Notes under the pieces: generated by a model | Told to the model about the DNA's origin: nothing | Databases searched by the model: none | Seen by the model: the letters and a program-made list of their open reading frames with translations, nothing else | In this document: positions 1-11,278 of the stretch, in pieces | Layout: each line of letters begins with the position of its first letter | Position numbering within the stretch: position 1 is the first letter of the stretch | Translations under genes and position numbers: made by a program | Origin: Undaria pinnatifida | Lineage: Eukaryota > Sar > Phaeophyceae > Laminariales > Alariaceae | Assembly: GCA_012845835.1 (NCBI GenBank) | Contig: JABAKD010000002.1 | Span: 11,568,120-11,632,119, forward strand | Length of the DNA stretch: 64,000 nucleotides | Reading direction: 5' to 3'

Positions 1-329
1 GTATTCCTGAAAGACGAAGAGCACGCATTTAGGCATAGTTCTCAAAAAACGATGCTGGTATAATAAACCACAACTTAACATTCTATAAAGAACGTGCTGT
101 CAACATTGCTTCCGAAGGAGCATGCAGGCTTGCTTGGACTCTTCCTCCTCAGCGGAGGTACCCAGCACCTTGCACTCTTGTTTTTTGTCGATGGTCTTGT
201 GGATCTGTCCACAAACGTTGAAGCAGGGCGGGAGAACGTCGATAAGTGTCAAGGAATTAGTGGGGTATTAGTCCGTTTGACCACTTGCACAGGTTAACCA
301 ATAGCTTACCCAAACTAAGCCTTATAACA

Positions 330-421
330 CTCTCCCCGCCGGGATAGAAGGTCGGCCGGATATACGGGCGGACCTGTCATTTATCCAAGCCGTTTCATTT
401 CCTGGGTAAACCGGGGAGAGT
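330..421. mobile_element. Small MITE-like element with 10-bp inverted ends
   Basis: A 92-bp segment begins ACTCTCCCCG and ends with its reverse complement CGGGGAGAGT. Units 2 and 3 carry the same element with a changed left end (actctccctccctt insert), as expected for an old, unselected insertion. There is no coding capacity and no clear target-site duplication. A structured RNA or hairpin is an alternative reading. Confidence 0.35.
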
Positions 422-463
422 ATTTTTCAAGTTCGCCATGGGAAAATCTGAAAAAGTTTATTA

Positions 464-521
464 TGGCGGATGTGGGGATCGAACCCACGACCCAAAAAAC
501 CATGGTCTGTCGACGACGCCA
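464..521 (-). other. tRNA-like 3' half, unit 1
   Basis: Read on the minus strand, the last 30 bases form a classical T-arm (GTGGG, loop TTCGATC, CCCAC) followed by ATCCGCCA, like a tRNA acceptor end. The 5' end TGGCG can pair with the terminal CGCCA. There is no D-arm and no box A at the proper distance, so this is a 58-nt tRNA-derived relic rather than a working tRNA. It lies at the end of an insert flanked by direct repeats of about 70 bp (about 255-330 and 534-606). Confidence 0.55.
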
Positions 522-1439
522 TGTGTTAAGGTATTAGTGGGGTATTAGTCCGTTTGACCACTTGCACAGGTTAACCAGTAGCTTACCCAAACTAAGCCTT
601 ATAACATAAGTATGTGTAAAAAAGTATTCGTACTTCTCTCCAGCAGACGTCGTAACCATCCAAATTATTGGAGCTCCTTTCGCTGTTAGTAATTGTTGTG
701 GTATTGTTGTACTTGCTCTTGGTACTTGGAAAAAGAGCCGCACTTCATAGACTATATCCGCACGCCATCCCCTAGTCTTGAGCAAGAGACATGGATGTCT
801 CGACTCGTGACACACAGGACGCAAGATAAGAGTGGAACGTACCTCGATGTCGAACGCCCTCGTGGCACCGTGGGAATGGAATGCGGGATGTATATCGAGC
901 AAGTGGTCGCCTGCCTTCTTCAGGAGGTCACCGACCTTGATGTCGCCGGTGCACTTCGTGTTTATGTCCTCGCCGACTTGGCGGCCCTCGGCGGCTGCTT
1001 CGCAGGGATTCTGCAAACGACAACAACGGATCGGAATACCTTGCGTTCAGTGAATGTTCAAAATAGTAAGGCCACGTAGCTGTCGTCGATTTCCAAAGTT
1101 GGAAAGGAAGTCGTACAATTTAACACTGTTGTAATGAAAGCGGTCGTTTATGGGCAAAGCCCTGCCTGGTACCACAACGTTGCTAACACCTATGAAACCA
1201 CCACTTGGACAGGAACGAACGGGATTCACAGTCGCAACTGGTGAGCGTAAGCCCCGGTATACTGCTATATAAGGCCTACCGGCGGAATACTGACAACGAA
1301 GGGTAAGAGACAGTACCTGCTGTATATATTGTTCGGTACTACTCTATTACTGCTGCTATCAACACTATTACGACCGACGTGTACTGCGATTCCTGAAGAG
1401 GTTGCGCACCCTACTTGTACTCGTTAATACAAAGAGTTC

Positions 1440-2030
1440 ATGTGGTTGTATGAAAAATGAGTAACAGTAGTAGTACACCGCGTCACTACATGAACAACTC
1501 CCTAACCCCAATCACGAGACTGCTCTCCAGCATCACCCAGGTTAACTTCAGCTTCTGTTTACTGCTATATATCAACCTCCAGTGTGTACTGCGACTGGTG
1601 CTGAGGTATCATGCTGCTGTGTTATTTATCACTGCATGGACCATTTTTACAACCCTGGCTGACCCCCGTGATGAGACTTGCCCGTTTTCATTGCGTCTTA
1701 CATGTATAGATACCACGTAGTCGTAGTCGTGCATCCAAAACGTGTGTTTATATCACAGCACAAAGCGTCACTGCATGGACCACTTGTTCAACCCCCGCTT
1801 ACCCCGATGACGGGACTGCCCCGTACTCGTAGTCGTACATACATGAAGTGAGTGTGTTTGGCTGTACGTATGAAAAAGAAATCGCATCACACAGCGTCAC
1901 TGCAAAGGTCTACTCGTAGACCTGAGTACTTGTACAATTCCCGCTCACACCGCCATGACGGGACTGCCCCGTACACGTATCATACTCGTACATGCAAAAG
2001 TGTGTTTGTACGCATGAAAAAGAAATCACA
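1440..2030. repeat. Degenerate tandem array of about 135-bp units inside the 6-kb unit
   Basis: The phrase gcgtcactgcatg and close variants recur near 1,482, 1,622, 1,767 and 1,897. Each is followed by a 'ccccgatgacgggactgcccc' type segment and, in several copies, by an 'acgtatgaaaaagaaatc' type segment. Spacing is 130-145 bp. The copies have diverged, so this array is older than the 6-kb duplication. It lies in the presumed intron between the first visible Cys-rich exon and the next one. Equivalent arrays sit at about 7,572-8,162 and 13,563-14,153. Confidence 0.75.
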
Positions 2031-2594
2031 GCACAACAACAGAAATGTAACTCACGTTTCGTCAAGCTCTCAGCTCCTTCGTTAGGGACGCCGATCGAAG
2101 GTGAATCACAGGTGTCCGCGTCACACCAGTCACACACACGAGGGTTGTCGCCGCTTCCCCAGTGCTTCTTGGTTATGAAAAGCTTGGCACGTGGAAGGCT
2201 CGTCACTCCTGCAGGTGTCGCAGACAGCGTACTGGGAACTCCTGTTTCTCCTATTTCGTGCGATGAGGAAGCCGTCACAACCCTTGCTCGGGCACGGCCA
2301 ATCAGGATTGCCAGAAGAAGCTGAGTCCCGTTCTTGCCCGACCAGCTTCCACACGCCTGATCCTGAACCTCCACCACCCCCACTGTTGGCGGAGCCTCCT
2401 CCCGCACTAGCCTTGGTCCGCTTCGCAAATTTCAACTTCAAATTGTTATTGCCGATCCGGCAAATATCAAATTCAAATTGTTTGCAGCCGTCAACGGCAA
2501 TTCCCTCCCAACAGCCAGCAATTGGCGAACTTCAAAAGTAAAAGTACAAAAAAGAAGTTGCTGAAAAAGCAAAATAAAAATATCAGAGAGCAAG

Positions 2595-2886
2595 CAGTAA
2601 AGATCAGAGAATGAGAGCTAAGTAAGAATGAGACTAGGGAAAGCAAGGAAGGCAAGGAACTTCGGGACGGTTCTTTTTCCCAGCAACTAATTTTCTTTTC
2701 GGCAATTACGGGCTGAGAAGGGCTGAGAGGGGGGAGGATACAGTAAAGATCAGAGAATGAGAGCTAAGTAAGAATGAGACTAGGGAAAGCAAGGAAGGCA
2801 AGGAACTTCGGGACGGTTCTTTTTCCCAGCAACTAATTTTCTTTTCGGCAATTACGGGCTGAGAAGGGCTGAGAGGGGGGAGGATA
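2595..2886. repeat. 146-bp tandem duplication private to unit 1
   Basis: The segment beginning cagtaaagatcagagaatga occurs at 2,595 and again at 2,741, both ending in a gagaggggggaggata run. Units 2 and 3 carry it once. The two copies look identical. Confidence 0.95.
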
Positions 2887-4536
2887 TGCCGAGCGAGACG
2901 TCCGAGGGGGGCGAGGTCTAGGTATATAGTTTTATGTCCGATGGGGGCAATTTTACGTTTTTCCTCTGATGTATGGGCTGTGACGTATAATATTTATTAG
3001 TACAAGAAAGGGAACTATGCCGTAGACTTAAAATTAGCTTTTTTTGTATTTTTTCTGAGCGGGCTCGGCTCATCCCTGGCCTCTCAGACCTCCCACTTGA
3101 GTACTAGTACTCGTACTGCCTCTCCTTTCAGTGCTTGCAGAATGGTCCAGCTTTTCTTTGATTTATTTCTTCACCGTTTTTTTTTCTCTTTTTTCGCAAG
3201 TCACCTGCGCTCAGCTTTTTTGGGCTCAGGTCAGCTCAACAGCGCAGCCCCGTGCCCTTCCGTGCCCGGCCGTGCGGTGCAGCGCGGTGTTGTGCGGTGT
3301 TGTGCCGTGTGTTGTGCTATGTACTTACTATTTCGTACGTGTTAGGTTTTATAGAAAGTATCATGCCAGGTACCAAGTACACGAGCTATGTACGTACAAC
3401 GTATAATTACAAAATATACGTTCGACCCAAAGCCCAACCTCTTAACCTTTTTTAACCCCAACTCTAACCTCCCTTAACCCCAACTCAGACCCAAAACCGG
3501 CCAGAAACCGGCGAGAAACGCGGCTGCGGGTCGAGTAGCCAAAAACGGGTCTACCCGGCGGAAATGTGGCCATCGTCGGGTGGAGGCCGGCGCAGGTCAA
3601 TCAGATGGCGTCCTGGGGGTGACGAACACTGAACTATTAATAGCTTTTAAAGGCACCTGTGGGTATACCCGATTTTGTACCCTGGGTATGTATGTGATAA
3701 ATGTGATAATCGAAATAATGTTCTGCAGCAAACCAACATGCAAACAGAACCAGTCGAACTCCGATTTTTCACGAGACGACTTCTTCGTTGCCGCAAACTA
3801 CAACCAGGAGAAAACAGGTAGCAGTATTACTCGCATATGCGCTGGCACGTTGCCACGGTTACCCTCCCCATCGACGCTTAAACTGGGCTGTAATCACTGC
3901 GTTGGAGTTTGCGATGCACTTACGCCCTCGTGCGATTGCACCAGGCATACCACTGGTTTCTATTTCGGTGTCTTTTGTTGCACTCCGCCTTCTATCGTGG
4001 GCAGAGCCAAAAGCGATACCAGGCAAGTCTGGAGACTCCTCGGCCTTTGCTGGAGTATCACTTCGTGATCAGCGTCAACACTCCCGCAGTAGAGGCTTGA
4101 GGTTTCTCCCGTGGGCGCAAGCGGTGCCGCTGGACGCACCGATGGCGGCCCAGCGCGGAACTCCAAGTGTGGTGGACGACGTGCAGAAAATGGATGCTGA
4201 GGTTGCGTCTCGAATTTCGGGTGAGGGCTAAACTGCAGTCTTATCATACTGCTGTTGTACTTGTACTGCTGTCGTAGATAGACGTGCCTTTCGTCTAAAG
4301 CACACCGCACTGGGCACTGGACCCTGCATGGCCTACCTCGTATGCGGGTGCGCAGTGGTTACATGTTTATGGTAGCATGAAAGGATTTTGGTCGGGTGGT
4401 ATGTGCAGGCATGTCGTCCTCTCAACGAGCCGACCAGGCGTTTAATTATTTGCATGTACATGCAAGCTTTTCAAATTCGCACGTAAACTCAATACTGCCC
4501 CTACCGACCTCGAGAGTAGACTTCGAGCCCCCCAAA

Positions 4537-4587
4537 GGGTTGGGTTGGGGTTGGGGTTAGGGTTAGGGTTAAGATTAGGGTTAGAGT
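4537..4587 (+). repeat. Interstitial telomere-like repeat, unit 1
   Basis: Degenerate run of GGGTTG, GGGTTA and TTAGGG hexamers (for example ggggttagggttagggttaagatt). The identical tract is at 10,528-10,578 in unit 2. Unit 3 is truncated before it. Confidence 0.85.
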
Positions 4588-5287
4588 CAGGTCTGGGGTC
4601 GGGTTGGTCTGGACAGCGTAACCGTCGTATTGTGCGGACCTGCACATAGGGAGCCGCCATACATCGCTGTTGAATTCACATGCAAATCTAGAGAACCTTG
4701 CAATACATGTAGTATGTACATACAAGGGCTTCGCTCGCGGGCGGCTGGGCGCCGCCCGCTACGCTTGCGGAAGGAGGAATAGACATTCAGTAGAAAGGCG
4801 GAAAAGAAGCACAAATGGCGCAACTGGCGACTTGAAAATGCCAAGAGGTCCATATATAGTACAACGGTACAGGATAGAGACGATTATGATTATGAGTTTG
4901 TTATTATCATCCATTCGCCCAATCCATGATGGGCAAGTCGGAGGACTTCCTTGGCATATCCTTCCACCTCTCAGGTAGCGCCTATGTAGGTCCTGTACAC
5001 TTCAATAGCTCTCTCTCTAAGTCGATCATCAACAATAAATTATCGCAGTGCATAAACACCAGGCACGCGCTTGTCAAGGATAGAGACAGGAAAACTACAA
5101 CTTAAGATGTAAAGGAGCGCAGTGCCAAAAAAAACATGCTGGAAGCAGGAACTTGAACGCACACACCGCAAACATGTGAAGTACATTTGTATTCCTGAAA
5201 GACGAAGAGCACGCATTTAGGCATAGTTCTCAAAAAACGATGCTGGTATAATAAACCACAACTTAACGTTCTATAAAGAACGTGCTG

Positions 5288-8200
5288 TCAACATTGCTTC
5301 CGAAGGAGCATGCAGGCTTGCTTGGACTCTTCCTCCTCAGCGGAGGTACCCAGCACCTTGCACTCTTGTTTTTTGTCGATGGTCTTGTGGATCTGTCCAC
5401 AAACGTTGAAGCAGGGCGGGAGAACGTCGATAAGTGTCAAGGAATTAGTGGGGTATTAGTCCGTTTGACCACTTGCACAGGTTAACCAATAGCTTACCCA
5501 AACTAAGCCTTATAACACTCTCCCTCCCTTAAACGGCGGGATAGAAGGTCGGCCGGATATACGGGCGGACCTGTCATTTATCCAAGCCGTTTCATTTCCT
5601 GGGTAAGCCGGGGAGAGTATTTTTCAAGTTCGCCATGGGAAAATCTGAAAAAGTTTATTATGGTGGATGTGGGGATCGAACCCACGACCCAAAAACCCAT
5701 GGTCTGTCGACGACGCCATTTGTTAAGGTATTAGTGGGGTACTTTTAGTCCGTTTGACCACTTGCACAGGTTAACCAATAGCTTACCCAAACTAAGCCTT
5801 ATAACATAAGTATGTGTAAAAAAGTATTCGTACTTCTCTCCAGCAGACGTCGTAACCATCCAAATTATTGGAGCTCCTTACGCTGTTAGTAATTGTTGTG
5901 GTATTGTTGTACTTGCTCTTGGTACTTGGAAAAAGAGCCGCACTTCATAGACTATATCCGCACGCCATCCCCTAGTCTTGAGCAAGAGACATGGATGTCT
6001 CGACTCGTGACACACAGGACGCAAGATAAGAGTAGAACGTACCTCGATGTCGAACGCCCTCGTGGCACCGTGGGAATGGAATGCGGGATGTATATCGAGC
6101 AAGTGGTCGCCTGCCTTCTTCAGGAGGTCACCGACCTTGATGTCGCCGGTGCACTTCGTGTTTATGTCCTCGCCGACTTGGCGGCCCTCGGCGGCTGCTT
6201 CGCAGGGATTCTGCAAACGACAACAACGGATGGGAATACCTTGCGTTCAGTGAATGTTCAATATAGTAAGGCCACGTAGCTGTCGTCGATTTCCAAAGTT
6301 GGAAAGGAAGTCGTACAATTTAACACTGCTGTTGTAATGAAAGCGGTCGTTTATGGGCAAAGCCCTGCCTGGTACCACAACGTTGCTAACACCTATGAAA
6401 CCACCACTGGGACAGGAACGAACGGGATTCACAGTCGCAACTGGTAAGTGTAAGCCCCGGTATATTGCTATATATAAGGCCTACCGGCGGAATACCGACA
6501 ACGAAGGGTAAGAGACAGTACCTGCTGTATATATTGTTCGGTACTACTCTATTACTGCTGCTATCAACACTATTACGACCGACGTGTACTGCGATTCCTG
6601 AAGAGGTTGCGCACCCTACTTGTACTCGTTAATACAAAGAGTTCATGTGGTTGTATGAAAAATGAGTAACAGTAGTAGTACACCGCGTCACTACATGAAC
6701 AACTCGCTAACCCCAATCACGGGACTGCTCTCCAGCATCACCCAGGTTAACTTCAGCTTCTGTTTACTGCTATATATCAACCTCCGGTGTTTACTGCTAT
6801 TGGAGCTCCTTTCGCTGTTAGTAATTGTTGTGGTATTGTTGTACTTGCTCTTGGTACTTGGAAAAAGAGCCACACTTCATAGACTATATCCGCACGCCAT
6901 CCCCTAGTCTTGAGCAAGAGACATGGATGTCTCGACTCGTGACACACAGGACGCAAGATAAGAGTGGAACGTACCTCGATGTCGAACGCCCTCGTGGCAC
7001 CGTGGGAATGGAATGCGGGATGTATATCGAGCAAGTGGTCGCCTGCCTTCTTCAGGAGGTCACCGACCTTGATGTCGCCGGTGCACTTCGTGTTTATGTC
7101 CTCGCCGACTTGGCGGCCCTCGGCGGCTGCTTCGCAGGGCTTCTGCAAACGACAACAACGGATCGGAATACCTTGCGTTCAGTGAATGTTCAAAATAGTA
7201 AGGCCACGTAGCTGTCGTCGATTTCCAAAGTTGGAAAGGAAGTCGTACAATTTAACACTGTTGTAATGAAAGCGGTCGTTTATGGGCAAAGCCCTGCCTG
7301 GTACCACAACGTTGCTAACACCTATGAAACCACCACTGGGACAGGAACGAACGGGATTCACAGTCGCAACTGGTAAGCGTAAGCCCCGGTATACTGCTAT
7401 ATAAGGCCTACCGGCGGAATACCGACAACGAAGGGTAAGAGACAGTACCTGCTATATATATTGTTCGGTACTACTCTATTACTGCTGCTATCAACACTAT
7501 TACGACCGACGTGTACTGCGATTCCTGAAGAGGTTGCGCACCCTACTTGTACTCGTTAATACAAAGAGTTCATGTGGTTGTATGAAAAATGAGTAACAGT
7601 AGTAGTACACCGCGTCACTACATGAACAACTCCCTAACCCCAATCACGAGACTGCTCTCCAGCATCACCCAGGTTAACTTCAGCTTCTGTTTACTGCTAT
7701 ATATCAACCTCCAGTGTGTACTGCGACTGGTGCTGAGGTATCATGCTGCTGTGTTATTTATCACTGCATGGACCATTTTTACAACCCTGGCTGACCCCCG
7801 TGATGAGACTTGCCCGTTTTCATTGCGTCTTACATGTATAGATACCACGTAGTCGTAGTCGTGCATCCAAAACGTGTGTTTATATCACAGCACAAAGCGT
7901 CACTGCATGGACCACTTGTTCAACCCCCGCTTACCCCGATGACGGGACTGCCCCGTACTCGTAGTCGTACATACATGAAGTGAGTGTGTTTGGCTGTACG
8001 TATGAAAAAGAAATCGCATCACACAGCGTCACTGCAAAGGTCTACTCGTAGACCTGAGTACTTGTACAATTCCCGCTCACACCGCCATGACGGGACTGCC
8101 CCGTACACGTATCATACTCGTACATGCAAAAGTGTGTTTGTACGCATGAAAAAGAAATCACAGCACAACAACAGAAATGTAACTCACGTTTCGTCAAGCT

Positions 8201-8666
8201 CTCAGCTCCTTCGTTAGGGACGCCGATCGAAGGTGAATCACAGGTGTCCGCGTCACACCAGTCACACACACGAGGGTTGTCGCCGCTTCCCCAGTGCTTC
8301 TTGTTAAGGTTATGAAAAGCTTGGCACGTGGAAGGCTCGTCACTCCTGCAGGTGTCGCAGACAGCGTACTGGGAACTCCTGTTTCTCCTATTTCGTGCGA
8401 TGAGGAAGCCGTCACAACCCTTGCTCGGGCACGGCCAATCAGGATTGCCAGAAGAAGCTGAGTCCCGTTCTTGCCCGACCAGCTTCCACACGCCTGATCC
8501 TGAACCTCCACCACCCCCACTGTTGGCGGAGCCTCCTCCCGCACTAGCCTTGGTCCGCTTCGCAAATTTCAACTTCAAATTGTTATTGCCAATCCGGCAA
8601 ATATCAAATTCAAATTGTTTGCAGCCGTCAACGGCAATTCCCTCCCAACAGCCAGCAATTGGCGAA
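5288..8666 (-). CDS. Cys-rich multi-exon gene, unit 2 copy (unrecognised)
   Basis: I do not recognise the family. Visible exons on the minus strand, in order, are 8666-8188, 7142-6975, 6210-6043 and 5392-5288, ending in TGA at 5288-5290. The first exon is bounded by 'ttttgaag' and 'AC|gtgagt'. It encodes a Gly/Ser linker followed by paired cysteines (WPCPSKGCDGF, YAVCDTCRSD, RVCDWCDADTC), consistent with a small zinc-binding or disulfide-rich domain. The two 168-bp exons (acceptor tttgcag, donor GAG|gtacgt) encode a Lys/Asp-rich, mostly charged 56-residue segment (GDLLKKAGDHLLDIHPAFH). The last exon encodes a Cys- and Glu-rich tail. Phases agree between the 168-bp exons and the tail (all phase 0). 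The 8188 donor is phase 1, so at least one linking exon is unresolved, and the 5' start is not found. Confidence 0.45.
5661..5718 (-). other. tRNA-like 3' half, unit 2
   Basis: Same element as at 464-521, with the T-arm unchanged and one substitution in the acceptor end (tggtgga for tggcgga), which weakens the 5'-3' pairing. Confidence 0.55.
5868..7731. repeat. 932-bp internal tandem duplication in unit 2
   Basis: Two direct copies at about 5,868-6,799 and 6,800-7,731; the offset of 932 bp is constant (for example 5,893 versus 6,825 and 6,247 versus 7,179). The junction lies near 6,797, where the end of one copy runs straight into the 'tggagctcc' start of the next. Each copy contains the same 168-bp coding exon (6,043-6,210 and 6,975-7,142), so the predicted protein gains a second copy of that segment. 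Unit 1 has a single copy. Confidence 0.92.
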
Positions 8667-10132
8667 CTTCAAAAGTAAAAGTACAAAAAAGAAGTTGCTG
8701 AAAAAGCAAAATAAAAATATCAGAGAGCAAGCAGTAAAGATCAGAGAATGAGAGCTAAGTAAGAATGAGACTAGGGAAAGCAAGGAAGGCAAGGAACTTC
8801 GGGACGGTTCTTTTTCCCAGCAACTAATTTTCTTTTCGGCAATTACGGGCTGAGAAGGGCTGAGAGGGGGGAGGATATGCCGAGCGAGACGTCCGAGGGG
8901 GGCGAGGTCTAGGTATATAGTTTTATGTCCGATGGGGGCAATTTTACGTTTTTCCTCTGATGTATGGGCTGTGACGTATAATATTTATTAGTACAAGAAA
9001 GGGAACTATGCCGTAGACTTAAAATTAGCTTTTTTTGTATTTTTTCTGAGCGGGCTCGGCTCATCCCTGGCCTCTCAGACCTCCCACTTGAGTACTAGTA
9101 CTCGTACTGCCTCTCCTTTCAGTGCTTGCAGAATGGTCCAGCTTTTCTTTGATTTATTTCTTCACCGTTTTTTTTTCTCTTTTTTCGCAAGTCACCTGCG
9201 CTCAGCTTTTTTGGGCTCAGGTCAGCTCAACAGCGCAGCCCCGTGCCCTTCCGTGCCCGGCCGTGCGGTGCAGCGCGGTGTTGTGCGGTGTTGTGCCGTG
9301 TGTTGTGCTATGTACTTACTATTTCGTACGTGTTAGGTTTTATAGAAAGTATCATGCCAGGTACCAAGTACACGAGCTATGTACGTACAACGTATAATTA
9401 CAAAATATACGTTCGACCCAAAGCCCAACCTCTTAACCCTTTTTAACCCCAACTCTAACCTCCCTTAACCCCAACTCAGACCCAAAACCGGCCAGAAACC
9501 GGCGAGAAACGCGGCTGCGGGTCGAGTAGCCAAAAACGGGTCTACCCGGCGGAAATGTGGCCATCGTCGGGTGGAGGCCGGCGCAGGTCAATCAGATGGC
9601 GTCCTGGGGGTGACGAACACTGAACTATTAATAGCTTTTAAAGGCACCTGTGGGTATACCCGATTTTGTACCCTGGGTATGTATGTGATAAATGTGATAA
9701 TCGAAATAATGTTCTGCAGCAAACCAACATGCAAACAGAACCAGTCGAACTCCGATTTTTCACGAGACGACTTCTTCGTTGCCGCAAACTACAACCAGGA
9801 GAAAACAGGTAGCAGTATTACTCGCATATGCGCTGGCACGTTGCCACGGTTACCCTCCCCATCGACGCTTAAACTGGGCTGTAATCACTGCGTTGGAGTT
9901 TGCGATGCACTTACGCCCTCGTGCGATTGCACCAGGCATACCACTGGTTTCTATTTCGGTGTCTTTTGTTGCACTCCGCCTTCTATCGTGGGCAGAGCCA
10001 AAAGCGATACCAGGCAAGTCTGGAGACTCCTCGGCCTTTGCTGGAGTATCACTTCGTGATCAGCGTCAACACTCCCGCAGTAGAGGCTTGAGGTTTCTCC
10101 CGTGGGCGCAAGCGGTGCCGCTGGACGCACCG

Positions 10133-10211
10133 ATGGCGGCCCAGCGCGGAACTCCAAGTGTGGTGGACGACGTGCAGAAAATGGATGCTGAGGTTGCGTC
10201 TCGAATTTCGG
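10133..10211 (+). other. Candidate first exon on the plus strand of the 6-kb unit
   Basis: An ATG opens a short frame (MAAQRGTPSVVDDVQKMDAE) that reaches a good donor at TTTCGG|gtgagg, as a first coding exon would. The same exon is at 4142-4220 in unit 1. The frame can be extended upstream without a stop for about 110 codons, so the ATG may be internal. No partner exon was recognised downstream, and no family is assigned. Confidence 0.25.
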
Positions 10212-10527
10212 GTGAGGGCTAAACTGCAGTCTTATCATACTGCTGTTGTACTTGTACTGCTGTCGTAGATAGACGTGCCTTTCGTCTAAAGCACACCGCA
10301 CTGGGCACTGGACCCTGCATGGCCTACCTCGTATGCGGGTGCGCAGTGGTTACATGTTTATGGTAGCATGAAAGGATTTTGGTCGGGTGGTATGTGCAGG
10401 CATGTCGTCCTCTCAACGAGCCGACCAGGCGTTTAATTATTTGCATGTACATGCAAGCTTTTCAAATTCGCACGTAAACTCAATACTGCCCCTACCGACC
10501 TCGAGAGTAGACTTCGAGCCCCCCAAA

Positions 10528-10578
10528 GGGTTGGGTTGGGGTTGGGGTTAGGGTTAGGGTTAAGATTAGGGTTAGAGT
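10528..10578 (+). repeat. Interstitial telomere-like repeat, unit 2
   Basis: Copy of the unit 1 tract, 5,991 bp downstream, with the same degenerate hexamers. Confidence 0.85.
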
Positions 10579-11278
10579 CAGGTCTGGGGTCGGGTTGGTC
10601 TGGACAGCGTAACCGTCGTATTGTGCGGACCTGCACATAGGGAGCCGCCATACATCGCTGTTGAATTCACATGCAAATCTAGAGAACCTTGCAATACATG
10701 TAGTATGTACATACAAGGGCTTCGCTCGCGGGCGGCTGGGCGCCGCCCGCTACGCTTGCGGAAGGAGGAATAGACATTCAGTAGAAAGGCGGAAAAGAAG
10801 CACAAATGGCGCAACTGGCGACTTGAAAATGCCAAGAGGTCCATATATAGTACAACGGTACAGGATAGAGACGATTATGATTATGAGTTTGTTATTATCA
10901 TCCATTCGCCCAATCCATGATGGGCAAGTCGGAGGACTTCCTTGGCATATCCTTCCACCTCTCAGGTAGCGCCTATGTAGGTCCTGTACACTTCAATAGC
11001 TCTCTCTCTAAGTCGATCATCAACAATAAATTATCGCAGTGCATAAACACCAGGCACGCGCTTGTCAAGGATAGAGACAGGAAAACTACAACTTAAGATG
11101 TAAAGGAGCGCAGTGCCAAAAAAAACATGCTGGAAGCAGGAACTTGAACGCACACACCGCAAACATGTGAAGTACATTTGTATTCCTGAAAGACGAAGAG
11201 CACGCATTTAGGCATAGTTCTCAAAAAACGATGCTGGTATAATAAACCACAACTTAACGTTCTATAAAGAACGTGCTG

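Larger units (their letters stand above)
100..2529 (-). pseudogene. Cys-rich multi-exon gene, unit 1 copy, frameshifted
   Basis: Counterpart of the unit 2 and 3 genes with exons near 2529-2056, 1010-843 and 204-100. Inside the first exon a 5-bp stretch present in the other copies (ttaag within cttgttaaggttatg) is missing near 2,171. The Cys-rich frame therefore breaks after the second cysteine pair and stops at about 2,130. The 168-bp exon is single and intact (acceptor tttgcag, donor GAG|gtacgt). If the gene model is right, this copy is a likely pseudogene; if the exon is wrong, the indel is neutral intron change. Confidence 0.4.
1..5188. repeat. Tandem array unit 1 (left end cut by window)
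   Basis: First visible copy of a large direct repeat. The sequence at position 1 recurs at 5,189 and again at 11,180, and almost every base in between can be matched to unit 2. This copy is shorter than unit 2 because it lacks the 932-bp internal duplication, but it has a private 146-bp tandem duplication at 2,595-2,886. Single-base differences between copies are few, so the array is young or kept uniform by conversion. Because the match begins at base 1, the array probably continues to the left. Confidence 0.95.
5189..11179. repeat. Tandem array unit 2 (full length, 5,991 bp)
   Basis: Complete copy of the large direct repeat. The spacing to unit 3 is exactly 5,991 bp along its whole aligned length (for example 9,088 versus 3,097, and 6,662 versus 12,653). 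It contains the doubled 932-bp block, the Cys-rich minus-strand gene, a telomere-like tract near 10,530 and a tRNA-like sequence near 5,661. Confidence 0.95.

Noticed and set aside
693..1079. 128-residue plus-strand frame starting at a TTG, present in all units
   Set aside because: It is the antisense shadow of the 168-bp minus-strand exon, which has clean splice sites and phase. The plus frame has no ATG at its start.
5130..5165. tRNA gene at the unit border (minus strand, cgttcaagttc)
   Set aside because: Only a weak T-loop-like match. The T-stem does not pair, and there is no box A or full cloverleaf.
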